5,592 bases of DNA from Anaerolineales bacterium. Lineage in GTDB: Bacteria > Chloroflexota > Anaerolineae > Anaerolineales > UBA4823. Numbering within the stretch: the first letter of the stretch is position 1; every line of letters starts with the position of its first letter. Shown here piece after piece: positions 1-5,592 of the stretch. Location of the stretch: assembly GCA_022865865.1 (NCBI GenBank), contig JALHTN010000499.1, positions 1 through 5,592 of the forward strand, written 5' to 3'. The translations under genes were made by a program, and so were the position numbers. A model generated the notes under the pieces. It was not told where the DNA came from, did no database searches, and saw only the letters and a list, made by a program, of their open reading frames with translations.

Positions 1-119
1 ATGACAGCAGTTATCTCTCGGGCTGGGATATCAGCTGAAACGTTTTTTAGAGCCTGGTCATTGCTGTACCAGACGTTTAGATCTTGGATCTTAATATGCG
101 GTGTCAAAACTTCTTTCAT
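1..119 (-). CDS. pstB: Phosphate ABC transporter ATP-binding protein PstB (N-terminal fragment, cut by window edge)
   Basis: This is the ATPase of the PstSCAB phosphate importer, acting on the cytoplasmic face of the membrane by binding PstA and PstC. Only the first 39 codons are inside the window. The visible peptide has the typical PstB opening: a short lead, then KIQDLNVWYSNDQALKNVS (residues 10-28), with Y18 at the A-loop position that stacks on the adenine of ATP. It ends at ITAV, just before the expected Walker A motif, which lies outside. The ATG (119-117) comes 3 bases after the pstA stop. There is no strong Shine-Dalgarno site, only a purine-rich AAGAA around the pstA stop, so translation probably depends on coupling to pstA. 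The identification rests on the short sequence and on its place after pstS-pstC-pstA. I cannot tell whether phoU follows. Confidence 0.9.
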   Translation of the reverse strand, partial: MKEVLTPHIKIQDLNVWYSNDQALKNVSADIPAREITAV

Positions 120-122
120 TTC

Positions 123-977
123 TTAGCGGATGATATTCGCTGTCAATCGCCCGGTCAGCCGCCGCGCAATCAGGCTGAGAGTCAGGATGATAAAGGTAAG
201 GACCAGAGCTGAGGCGTAGGCGCGTTCCTGCACAGCTAGATAGGGGGTATTAAGCTGGAAGAAGACGGCTAAAGGTAGCGAGGCAGCGGGTCTGAAAAGA
301 GAATTGGGCAAGCGATCGGTGTAACCGGCCGTGAATAGTACCGAAGCAGAGTCACCGATACCGCGCCCAAAAGCCAACAATACCGCTGTCAGCAGTCCTG
401 GAGCAGTTTGGCGCACCATGACTTTAATGGCTGTTTCGTACCGGGTGGCACCCAGGGCATAAGAAGTCTCTTTCAATGCGGGTGGAACCATTGCGATGGC
501 TTCGTCCATACCCCTGACCATAATAGGCAGTTCCAGCAAGGCTAAAGCGATAATACCGCCCAGCAGGGAAGCCCGCATTCCTAGCCAGAGCAAAATAATG
601 AAACCAAATGCGCCGTAGACAATGCTTGGTACACCCCACAATACGTCCAGGGCTAAACGTGCCAATTCGGCCTGGCGGGTGCGGGATGCATAGAGCTGCA
701 AGTAGATGGCAATGGGCAAGCTCAGGACCAAGGCGAGCACCGTTGCGCCTCCTGCCAGACAGAGAGATCCAACAATCGCGTTGAGAATGCCGCCCTCCTT
801 GCCCAGGTAATATCCCCCCTTGGGAATCTGAGTTAACATGGCCAAATTCAGGGCTGGCAACCCTCGCCAGACCACGGTAGCTAAAATCAGAGCTAAGATG
901 CTCAGGACAAACGCAGTCGAAGCGACCATCAAAACCTTATAAAAACCTTCTTCGATTTTCGGAGTAAAATTCTTCAA
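123..977 (-). CDS. pstA: Phosphate ABC transporter permease PstA
   Basis: This is one of the two inner-membrane permease subunits that form the phosphate channel with PstC. The 284 residues fit the family length. About six hydrophobic segments are visible, near residues 14-36, 65-95, 110-133, 136-154, 193-218 and 255-272. Family signatures are GVPSIVYGAFG (115-125), the cytoplasmic EAA loop that docks on PstB (about 169-191, with ETSYALGATRYE), and GRGIGDSASVLFTAG (204-218), the PstA counterpart of the PstC GETMAV region. The start is TTG (977-975). It is chosen because AGGAG at 989-985 sits 7 bases upstream and because the peptide MKNFTPKIEE begins just before the first membrane segment. The stop is 3 bases from the pstB start. 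Expression is most likely as part of the pst polycistron. Confidence 0.95.
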   Translation of the reverse strand: MKNFTPKIEEGFYKVLMVASTAFVLSILALILATVVWRGLPALNLAMLTQIPKGGYYLGKEGGILNAIVGSLCLAGGATVLALVLSLPIAIYLQLYASRTRQAELARLALDVLWGVPSIVYGAFGFIILLWLGMRASLLGGIIALALLELPIMVRGMDEAIAMVPPALKETSYALGATRYETAIKVMVRQTAPGLLTAVLLAFGRGIGDSASVLFTAGYTDRLPNSLFRPAASLPLAVFFQLNTPYLAVQERAYASALVLTFIILTLSLIARRLTGRLTANIIR

Positions 978-984
978 CCGGTTT

Positions 985-989
985 CTCCT
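985..989 (-). promoter_or_regulatory. Shine-Dalgarno site for pstA, overlapping the pstC stop codon
   Basis: The minus strand reads AGGAG here, 7 bases before the TTG start of pstA. Its first two bases are the last two bases of the pstC TAG stop (990-988). A ribosome ending pstC therefore stands on the pstA initiation site, consistent with coupled production of the two permease subunits. This site also decides the otherwise uncertain TTG start. Confidence 0.8.
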
Positions 990-1950
990 ATTCTCGGCGG
1001 ATTAGCCGGACGAGCACCAACCGTGAAGTGATGTTGAAAACGAGAATGATTAGCAGTAGAATCAATGCCCCGGCCAGCAACGCCGAGTCATACAAAGGGA
1101 TGGACATCATTTCTCCATAGTTATTGGCAATGAGGGCGGTCAGAGGGTAAGCTGGGTCAAAAATAGAACGGGGAACCTGGGGGACATTTCCAACGACCAT
1201 CATAACGGCCATAGTCTCACCAAATGCTCGGGAAAATCCCAGCGTTACGGCAGCAATCACTCCTGACCATGCTCGCCGCATCACCACGCGTCTAATTGTT
1301 TGCCAGCGAGTAGCACCCAGGGTTAACGAGGCTTCTCGCAAGCCTTGCGGTACGGCGCTAATCACCTCCTCAGCCAAAGAGATGATGATTGGAAAGACCA
1401 TGACTGCCAGAACTAGTCCCCCAGCTAACAAGCCGTAGCCAGTGGGGTTGTCGTTGCGGAATAATGGGATAAAGCCTAACCAATGATCAAGAGTGGGAGC
1501 AAGGTGGTGCCTAACAAGAGGCACAATCGTCAATACGCCCCATACTCCATAGACTACGGAAGGGATACCCGCCAGAATATCGATGAATGTTTTGGCCAGT
1601 GATCGGGTTCGGGCTGGAGCATATTCTGCCATATATATTGCAGTCAACAAGGAGGGGGGGACGGAAATGATCATTGCCAAACCTGTTACCCATAAGGTTC
1701 CCATGATAAAAGGGTAGAAACCGAAGGCATTTTTCATAGGACGCCAGGTTGTAGAGAAGAGCAATTCCCCTAAGGGTTTGGCGGCCAGGATGGGCCAGGC
1801 GCGTAAGAACAGGGCTGCAATGATCAACGGTACCAGCATAATTGCTGTAATGGTCAGCAAACCCATCACCCTTTCTGCCAGCCGGTCCTTGATCCTACGC
1901 TTTCTTTGAATAACGGCTGCTATACTTTCACCCATAGTATTCGTCGCCAT
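988..1950 (-). CDS. pstC: Phosphate ABC transporter permease PstC
   Basis: This is the second membrane subunit of the phosphate importer, pairing with PstA. It has 320 residues, normal for the family. A positively charged cytoplasmic N-terminus (QRKRRIKDR, 15-23) precedes hydrophobic segments near residues 29-55, 78-106, 124-146, 172-195, 228-253 and 287-307. Diagnostic motifs are GIPSVVYGVWG (128-138), the EAA loop that contacts PstB (about 206-227, with EASLTLGATRWQ) and SRAFGETMAVMM (240-251). The ATG at 1950 lies one base after the pstS stop (TGA-G-ATG). There is only a weak GGA upstream, so translational coupling to pstS is likely. A second ATG at codon 6 has no better ribosome site, and the first ATG is preferred. 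Ten bases separate its stop from pstA. Confidence 0.96.
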   Translation of the reverse strand: MATNTMGESIAAVIQRKRRIKDRLAERVMGLLTITAIMLVPLIIAALFLRAWPILAAKPLGELLFSTTWRPMKNAFGFYPFIMGTLWVTGLAMIISVPPSLLTAIYMAEYAPARTRSLAKTFIDILAGIPSVVYGVWGVLTIVPLVRHHLAPTLDHWLGFIPLFRNDNPTGYGLLAGGLVLAVMVFPIIISLAEEVISAVPQGLREASLTLGATRWQTIRRVVMRRAWSGVIAAVTLGFSRAFGETMAVMMVVGNVPQVPRSIFDPAYPLTALIANNYGEMMSIPLYDSALLAGALILLLIILVFNITSRLVLVRLIRRE

Positions 1951-1951
1951 C

Positions 1952-2920
1952 TCAGTCCAGTTTCATCAATTCTTCTTCCAGCTTGTCTGTCGGCAAGGCG
2001 ATATATCCTGCCTCATCAACATAATTCTGACCATCGGTCAGCACCCACGTGATAAAAGTTTTCACCAATCCCGACGGTTTACCCTGGGTGACTAGATTGA
2101 GGTTACGGGTTGGTGGTGAGGGGTAATGCCCTGTGGCGACCGCGTTAATTGCCATCTCCTTGGTGTCGAAAATCTCGTTTGGGTCAGCCTTACCGTTGTT
2201 GTTGGTGTCAATGGGGAAGACTCGCGCCCCATTCACGGGTATTCCGGTGTCCATGTCAAAGATGTAGTTTAAATTGTTATAGCCAATACCCATGGGATCT
2301 TTGATCACTGCATCCAAGAGACCTGGGTCTCCATACACTCCCACGCCCAAAAGATCCTCCTGCGCCGCACCCAGGTAAAGAGCCCAGGTTGCCGCGGCAC
2401 CGCATGCATCGGATCGGGTGAAAACATGGATAGGATCAGTCACATCGTAACGCCCCACTACTTGTCCCCAGGTCGTAATATCGCCCGTAATAAATATCCT
2501 GGTAAAATTTTCACGGGTTGCGCCTTTCTGGTAAAGATCCTCCCATACTGGATTGTTTTCATTGATGGTGGGAAAGACTGCGTCCTTGGTAACTGATACC
2601 CAGAAAGCCCCTCTCTCGATCTCCTCAGGGAAGATCTCCCGGGAAACCATGCCGATGTCTACCGCCCCAGCCAAAGCATCAGCCATCCCCTTTCCTGCTC
2701 CTCCAGCTGAGATGTCGAACATGACATCAGGATATAGTTGTGAATATTCCTCGCTCCAGCGGATCATCATGGGGTAGAGTGCCCAGGCTCCAGAAATTGT
2801 GATTGTTCCTTTGTAACCGGTCTCGCTTTGAGAAGGAGGGTTCGACTGATTGCAGCTGGTGATAATCAATATTGGGAATATTAGAATCGCCAGAATTGTT
2901 CTCGGGGCTTTTGTTTTCAT
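1952..2920 (-). CDS. pstS: Phosphate-binding lipoprotein PstS
   Basis: This is the extracytoplasmic phosphate-capture subunit of the PstSCAB importer, 322 residues long. The N-terminus is a lipoprotein signal: basic MKTKAPR, a hydrophobic core (8-20) and lipobox ITSC with Cys23 as the expected lipidation site. A Ser/Gly/Gln/Pro-rich tether follows. Binding-fold segments are recognisable: ISGAWALYP (42-50), SAGGAGKGMADAL (71-83), DIGMVSREI (88-96), FTRSDACGAAATW (167-179) and DPMGIGYNN (208-216). They correspond to the loops that hold phosphate in periplasmic PstS proteins. Residues 238-249 (DTNNNGKADPNE) resemble a calcium-binding EF-hand loop and are an addition relative to the enterobacterial protein. 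The ATG is preceded by a GAGAGAAG stretch ending 6 bases upstream, a moderate ribosome site. PstS leads the tight pstSCAB cluster. It lies 80 bases after the Usp-like gene. Confidence 0.95.
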   Translation of the reverse strand: MKTKAPRTILAILIFPILIITSCNQSNPPSQSETGYKGTITISGAWALYPMMIRWSEEYSQLYPDVMFDISAGGAGKGMADALAGAVDIGMVSREIFPEEIERGAFWVSVTKDAVFPTINENNPVWEDLYQKGATRENFTRIFITGDITTWGQVVGRYDVTDPIHVFTRSDACGAAATWALYLGAAQEDLLGVGVYGDPGLLDAVIKDPMGIGYNNLNYIFDMDTGIPVNGARVFPIDTNNNGKADPNEIFDTKEMAINAVATGHYPSPPTRNLNLVTQGKPSGLVKTFITWVLTDGQNYVDEAGYIALPTDKLEEELMKLD

Positions 2921-3000
2921 AAATTACTTCTCTCAACAATTTAATTTGAAAGCCTAATTCAGTCCATCGGTCGAATTGGAGGCTGCCTATATCATTCTTG

Positions 3001-4008
3001 TCATTTATAAATATATGGGTTGGCGACTAACACTGGCCTATCTGCCCAGCTCAACAATGGTTTTACCAATTCCCCATGTATCCAGCCTCTCAACCGGTTT
3101 TGTGGTTCCGCTGCAATCACGATCACATCGTGGTCCCCTTCGATCACCTCGCAGCGAATTTGATCGTTTGGTGACTCATTGCGTAACCGCAAAGAACCTT
3201 CAATTTCCCAATCTGCTAACCGATGTGCCACCCAACGCATTTTGCGTCCCAAAGGACAATCAGTAGTCAGCAATGTGGGGACATCGGGTTGGATATGGGC
3301 ATAAATCCCCGGTACAGGAATGGTAATTGGCAAGACAGTTACAAATGCGTCACTCGCTTTGGCCAAATTTAATGTCCAATTTAATGGTGTTTCATCCGAC
3401 TCTTCATTTCGAATTACTAGAAGGATATTCTTTATTGGCCAGCGAAATCCGTAAACTAGCAGCGATGATACAGGCAGTAATTCTGTCATCATATATTCGT
3501 CTGAACCTCTGACCAATCGCTTGAGCAATGATTGGCAAGGTGCTCGAAAAATCACCATATCAGCTCTGACAAGCTTTGTTTCTTCGACCAGAGATCTGTA
3601 AGCACCTCTACCTGTCTTTGAGGTTTCGAAGTGGCTGAGACTAGCTCCTAACAGGGCAGACAAATTCTGGGCATAGGTTTTTACGACTGCACCCAATGAG
3701 TCTGAAGGCAGCCAGGTCAGGAAATTGAGGGTATGGTTTATATTCTCATGCCAAAGATCTTCCAATAACCCATCAATGGCATTTACGTCGGCCTGAACTA
3801 TGCACGTTGCTTTTCCTAGGGTAGTCAAAACTGCCTCTCGAGCTTTTATATCGTTAGGGTCAGCCATTGCTACCGTTATACGCTCGCCATCCTTCGCCAC
3901 CGGAAGGGCATGGTAACGAAGAGCCAGATCAGGAGGCAGCAGTCTAGCTAACTGAAGGTTAGGTTCTAGTCTGTTCAATTCCAGATAATATTGAACTTGT
4001 TTTTTCAC
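3001..4008 (-). CDS. GspE_N/MshEN-like module fused to two degenerate universal stress protein (Usp) domains
   Basis: This is probably a cytoplasmic protein of 335 residues, with no signal peptide or membrane segment. Residues about 18-86 (LARLLPPDLALRYHALPVA, then ERITVAMADPNDIKA) match the N-terminal domain of type II secretion/type IV pilus ATPases (GSPII_E_N, MshEN), but no ATPase domain follows. Residues about 105-186 resemble the second half of a Usp fold (YAQNLSALLGASLSHF, ADMVIFRAP, then RLVRGS and PVSSLLV). Residues 192-331 form a fuller Usp copy, from IKNILLVIRNEESDETPLNW to DVIVIAAEP and RPVLVANP. The usual G-x2-G-x9-G-S/T nucleotide motif is lost in the second copy (AAEP...GE) and partly kept in the first (RAPC...GS). 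ATP binding is therefore uncertain. The start is GTG: an in-frame stop lies four codons upstream and no Shine-Dalgarno site is visible. TTG at codon 11 is an alternative. Its place between the Pho-box promoter and pstS suggests a role in phosphate limitation (inference). The function is unknown. Confidence 0.8.
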   Translation of the reverse strand: MKKQVQYYLELNRLEPNLQLARLLPPDLALRYHALPVAKDGERITVAMADPNDIKAREAVLTTLGKATCIVQADVNAIDGLLEDLWHENINHTLNFLTWLPSDSLGAVVKTYAQNLSALLGASLSHFETSKTGRGAYRSLVEETKLVRADMVIFRAPCQSLLKRLVRGSDEYMMTELLPVSSLLVYGFRWPIKNILLVIRNEESDETPLNWTLNLAKASDAFVTVLPITIPVPGIYAHIQPDVPTLLTTDCPLGRKMRWVAHRLADWEIEGSLRLRNESPNDQIRCEVIEGDHDVIVIAAEPQNRLRGWIHGELVKPLLSWADRPVLVANPYIYK

Positions 4009-4052
4009 AGAATGACATCAGGAGCAACTCAGATAAATATGATCTTGGAGAA

Positions 4053-4283
4053 CTACTTAGCGATATCAATTTTTCGTAGAAACTGTGCTCTCGATTCTAC
4101 TTCTGCGAGTTTTAAAGAGGCGAAAAAATAAGCTTCTCTCATCAGACGCTGAGCATCCTCCCTGGTTAACTCTTGTAAATCTCTAAAACAGTAATCCCTG
4201 CTGCTTATATATTCCAAAATATATTTATTCTCCAGTGCTGACTTTGGCTCTATTGAGTCAAACATTGAATCTTTGGAGCTCAT
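4053..4283 (-). CDS. Small hypothetical protein, first gene after the Pho-box promoter
   Basis: I do not recognise a named family. The product is about 76 residues, soluble, charged and predicted mostly helical. A variable Ser/Asp-rich start leads into YILEYISSRDYCFRDLQEL, then a long amphipathic stretch with LTREDAQRLMREA and ASLKLAEVESRAQF. This pattern is orderly, unlike a chance ORF. There is no signal peptide, membrane segment or metal-binding Cys cluster (one Cys only). The first ATG (4292) touches AAGG directly and could not use it. The ATG at 4283 lies 9 bases after that AAGG and is preferred, although the longer 79-residue form is possible. It begins about 80 bases downstream of the predicted start of transcription and ends 44 bases before the Usp-like gene, so the two are probably co-transcribed with pst. 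A regulatory or adaptor role is only a guess. Confidence 0.65.
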   Translation of the reverse strand: MSSKDSMFDSIEPKSALENKYILEYISSRDYCFRDLQELTREDAQRLMREAYFFASLKLAEVESRAQFLRKIDIAK

Positions 4284-4369
4284 TTGATTCATCCTTAATT
4301 ACAATCTATTTCAGTTTGCTAGCTAAAACACATAGTACTTATCCAAAGACAGGAATACTTATTAATTCG

Positions 4370-4426
4370 AATTTACCAAATCGTGATGACAAACTTCGTA
4401 ATAAGGTTGTGATAATTCTGTGACAA
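4370..4426 (-). promoter_or_regulatory. Pho-box-like promoter: four 11-bp-spaced heptamers plus a -10 element
   Basis: On the minus strand the heptamers are TTGTCAC (4426-4420), TTATCAC (4415-4409), TTATTAC (4404-4398) and TTGTCAT (4392-4386). Start-to-start spacing is 11, 11 and 12 bases. In the known PhoB/PhoP class of regulators, sites are direct repeats of a CTGTCAT-like 7-mer plus 4 A/T-rich bases (11-bp step) that replace the -35 element. A TAAATT hexamer (4375-4370) begins exactly 10 bases after the last repeat, the same distance as in the E. coli phoA and pstS promoters. The predicted transcript start is near 4363, giving a leader of about 80 bases to the small gene. The regulator encoded at 4502-5188 is the natural candidate to bind here. 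Confidence 0.75.
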
Positions 4427-4469
4427 AAGAAAAAGGTGTTTTAGTGGTCATATAACTACCAAAACACCT
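4425..4469 (-). terminator. Rho-independent terminator after the response regulator
   Basis: On the minus strand, arms 4469-4455 and 4448-4434 pair over 15 positions with one G-T wobble and one A-C mismatch around a 6-base loop. The outer nine pairs (starting AGGTGTTTT) are perfect. The stem is followed at once by TTTTCTTTT (4433-4425). It lies 33 bases after the stop of the regulator gene, so it ends the kinase-regulator transcript. The opposite direction lacks an immediate T run. The last two bases of the U tract are the first two bases of the first Pho-box repeat. Confidence 0.85.
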
Positions 4470-4501
4470 ATACGTTGTTTTTCTGGAACTGGAAGCGTTA
4501 A

Positions 4502-5188
4502 TTATTCTGTTTCAGTGTCTTCAATAAATCCATACCCCAGGCCGGGCACAGTCCTTATATAAAACGGATTGGCAGGATCGGCCTCTATCTTTATACGCAA
4601 ACGTCGAATCAATTGACGCAACATATCCCTGTCAGCGCTACTCGGACCCCAGATATGATCGATAATCGATTCCGTTTCCAACACCCGCCCGGAGTTCACC
4701 ATTAAGTAATCGAGCAGGCGGTTCTCTAAGTATGTCAGCAAAATAGGCTCACTTTCACCGAGGATCACTTTTCTTTGGTTGGGAATGAATTTCAAGTTTC
4801 CAACCTGGAGAACATTGGATATAGAAATCTGCCCAGCACGCCGAAGCACGGCTCTTATGCGCGCGACTAATTGTCTAGGGCTGAATGGCTTTACAATGTA
4901 ATCGTCGGCGCCAATATTGAGACCTTGGACAATATCCTCTTCCTCCCCCCGAACCGTGAGGAGGACGATGGGTGTATTGGCCTTCTCACGGATTTGACGA
5001 CAAACCTCAAATCCACTCATCGCAGGTAGATTGACATCCAAAACGACGATGTCAGGTTGATCTTGAGTCCAACGTTTCAGTGCTGCGGTCCCATCGAAAG
5101 CTTGGATCACTTCAAAACCCTCCCTTCTTAGGGTAAAGGCTATTACATCCGCTAAAACACGGTCGTCATCAACGATCAGAGCTTTCAT
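4502..5188 (-). CDS. OmpR/PhoB-family response regulator (probable Pho regulator)
   Basis: This is a DNA-binding transcription factor of 228 residues, switched by phosphorylation from the adjacent kinase. The receiver domain (1-116) has the acidic cluster DDD (7-9), phospho-acceptor D51 in VVLDVNLPAMSG, T78 and K100 in the KPF motif. The winged-helix effector domain (about 129-222) has the typical LENRLLDYLMVNSGRV segment, a recognition helix around DMLRQLIRRLRIKIE and the closing RTVPGLGYGF wing. The start is the ATG at 5188, which overlaps the kinase stop as ATGA and opens with the canonical MKALIVDDD. A longer reading from 5218 would only add ten non-conserved residues inside the kinase gene. 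The adjacent Pho-box repeats and pst operon suggest that it acts as PhoB/PhoP, but the sequence alone cannot separate it from other OmpR-family regulators. Confidence 0.92.
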   Translation of the reverse strand: MKALIVDDDRVLADVIAFTLRREGFEVIQAFDGTAALKRWTQDQPDIVVLDVNLPAMSGFEVCRQIREKANTPIVLLTVRGEEEDIVQGLNIGADDYIVKPFSPRQLVARIRAVLRRAGQISISNVLQVGNLKFIPNQRKVILGESEPILLTYLENRLLDYLMVNSGRVLETESIIDHIWGPSSADRDMLRQLIRRLRIKIEADPANPFYIRTVPGLGYGFIEDTETE

Positions 5189-5592
5189 GAGCCTGTTGCC
5201 ACCGGCAAAGTGAACCAAAATATAGCCCCACCATTGGGATGATCATCCACACCAACTTTACCGCCATGGGCTTCAACAACAGCTTTGACAACGGAGAGTC
5301 CCAGCCGTGCTCCTACTTTAGCGATATCGGTGGCTGGCCCTGGACGAGTGAAACGAAAAAATACTTGTTTCCGTTGATCCCTTGGGATGCCATGACCTCT
5401 ATCAGCCACATGCACCCTAACGAAATCTTGGTCCTTCTCAACGAAAATCTTGATTTTCGCTTCTGTTGGGCCATACTTGCTGGCATTGGATAACAGATTG
5501 ACCAGCACTTGTTCGATTCGACGTGGATCGGCGATAACATCTGGTATGGATACTGGTATTTCCACCACTAAACGTTGACGATACTTCTCTAA
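5185..5592 (-). CDS. Sensor histidine kinase, C-terminal catalytic domain (probable PhoR-like; cut by window edge)
   Basis: This is the ATP-binding (HATPase_c) end of a membrane or cytoplasmic sensor kinase. The frame is open to the window edge, and 135 residues are visible. Starting from the edge, the N box is at 25-42 (RRIEQVLVNLLSNASKYG, with N32 and N36), the G1 box at 64-70 (DRGHGIP), the F box around 77-83 (VFFRFTR) and the G2 box at 94-103 (GARLGLSVVK), followed by AHGGKV. In the G2 box the usual middle Gly of GxGLGL is Arg (R96). The phospho-acceptor His and the sensor domains lie outside the window, so the signal cannot be read from this sequence. The stop overlaps the regulator start by four bases, so the two are co-translated partners. 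Phosphate sensing is inferred from context only. Confidence 0.92.
   Translation of the reverse strand, partial: LEKYRQRLVVEIPVSIPDVIADPRRIEQVLVNLLSNASKYGPTEAKIKIFVEKDQDFVRVHVADRGHGIPRDQRKQVFFRFTRPGPATDIAKVGARLGLSVVKAVVEAHGGKVGVDDHPNGGAIFWFTLPVATGS

Noticed and set aside
2553..2777. A 74-residue plus-strand open frame.
   Set aside because: It lies wholly antisense to pstS, whose minus-strand translation is strongly conserved. It is a shadow frame.
2956..2977. An imperfect inverted repeat (AATTC...GAATT) between the Usp-like gene and pstS, considered as an operator or terminator.
   Set aside because: It has only five perfect pairs per arm, unequal inner spacing, no T tract and no Pho-like heptamers, so chance is a good explanation.
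2921..3000. A possible separate pstS promoter (TTAAAT as -10).
   Set aside because: No acceptable -35 element lies at 16-18 bases and no TTGTCAC-like repeats are present. I could not support it, although a weak internal promoter is not excluded.
2976..3266. A 96-residue plus-strand open frame.
   Set aside because: It runs antisense to the end of the Usp-like gene and shows no domain pattern or ribosome site. The minus-strand frame there has clear Usp motifs.
5189..5218. A ten-residue N-terminal extension of the response regulator.
   Set aside because: The extra residues are unlike any receiver start and overlap the kinase. The ATGA overlap at 5188 gives the canonical MKALIVDDD start.
5239..5493. 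An 84-residue plus-strand open frame.
   Set aside because: It lies antisense to the kinase catalytic boxes and has no recognisable features.

Overview
The window reads as one phosphate-starvation (Pho) locus, with every recognisable gene on the minus strand, so the order of transcription runs from high to low coordinates. Moderate base composition, a PstS lipoprotein with an archaeal/Chloroflexota-style insert, and a GspE_N-like/universal-stress-protein fusion suggest an uncultured or environmental bacterium. Chloroflexota is my best guess, but it rests on protein style and not on any marker gene.

Right part (5592-4502): the C-terminal catalytic domain of a sensor histidine kinase, cut by the window edge, overlaps by four bases (ATGA) an OmpR/PhoB-type response regulator. 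A 15-bp hairpin with a U-rich tail (4425-4469) then ends this regulator transcript.

Middle part (4426-3001): directly after the terminator lie four copies of a TTGTCAC-like heptamer in an 11-11-12 bp step. A -10-like hexamer follows exactly 10 bp after the last copy. This matches the architecture of a classical Pho box promoter. It drives a small unrecognised gene (about 76 aa) and then a 335-aa protein that combines a GspE/PilB N-terminal-like (MshEN) module with two degenerate universal stress protein (Usp) halves.

Left part (2920-1): pstS, pstC, pstA and the first 39 codons of pstB follow. Gaps inside pstSCAB are 1, 10 and 3 bases, which indicates one translationally coupled operon for high-affinity phosphate uptake. 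No convincing terminator or separate promoter is visible between the Usp-like gene and pstS. The Pho-box promoter may therefore read through small ORF - Usp-like - pstSCAB.

Working model (inference): the kinase/regulator pair senses phosphate limitation, the regulator binds the tandem repeats at 4386-4426, and this induces the transporter together with two accessory cytoplasmic proteins. Those two proteins are the unusual part of the locus. No RNA genes, mobile elements, CRISPR arrays or long repeats are visible. The only non-coding stretch above 100 bases is 4284-4501, which holds the terminator and the promoter.
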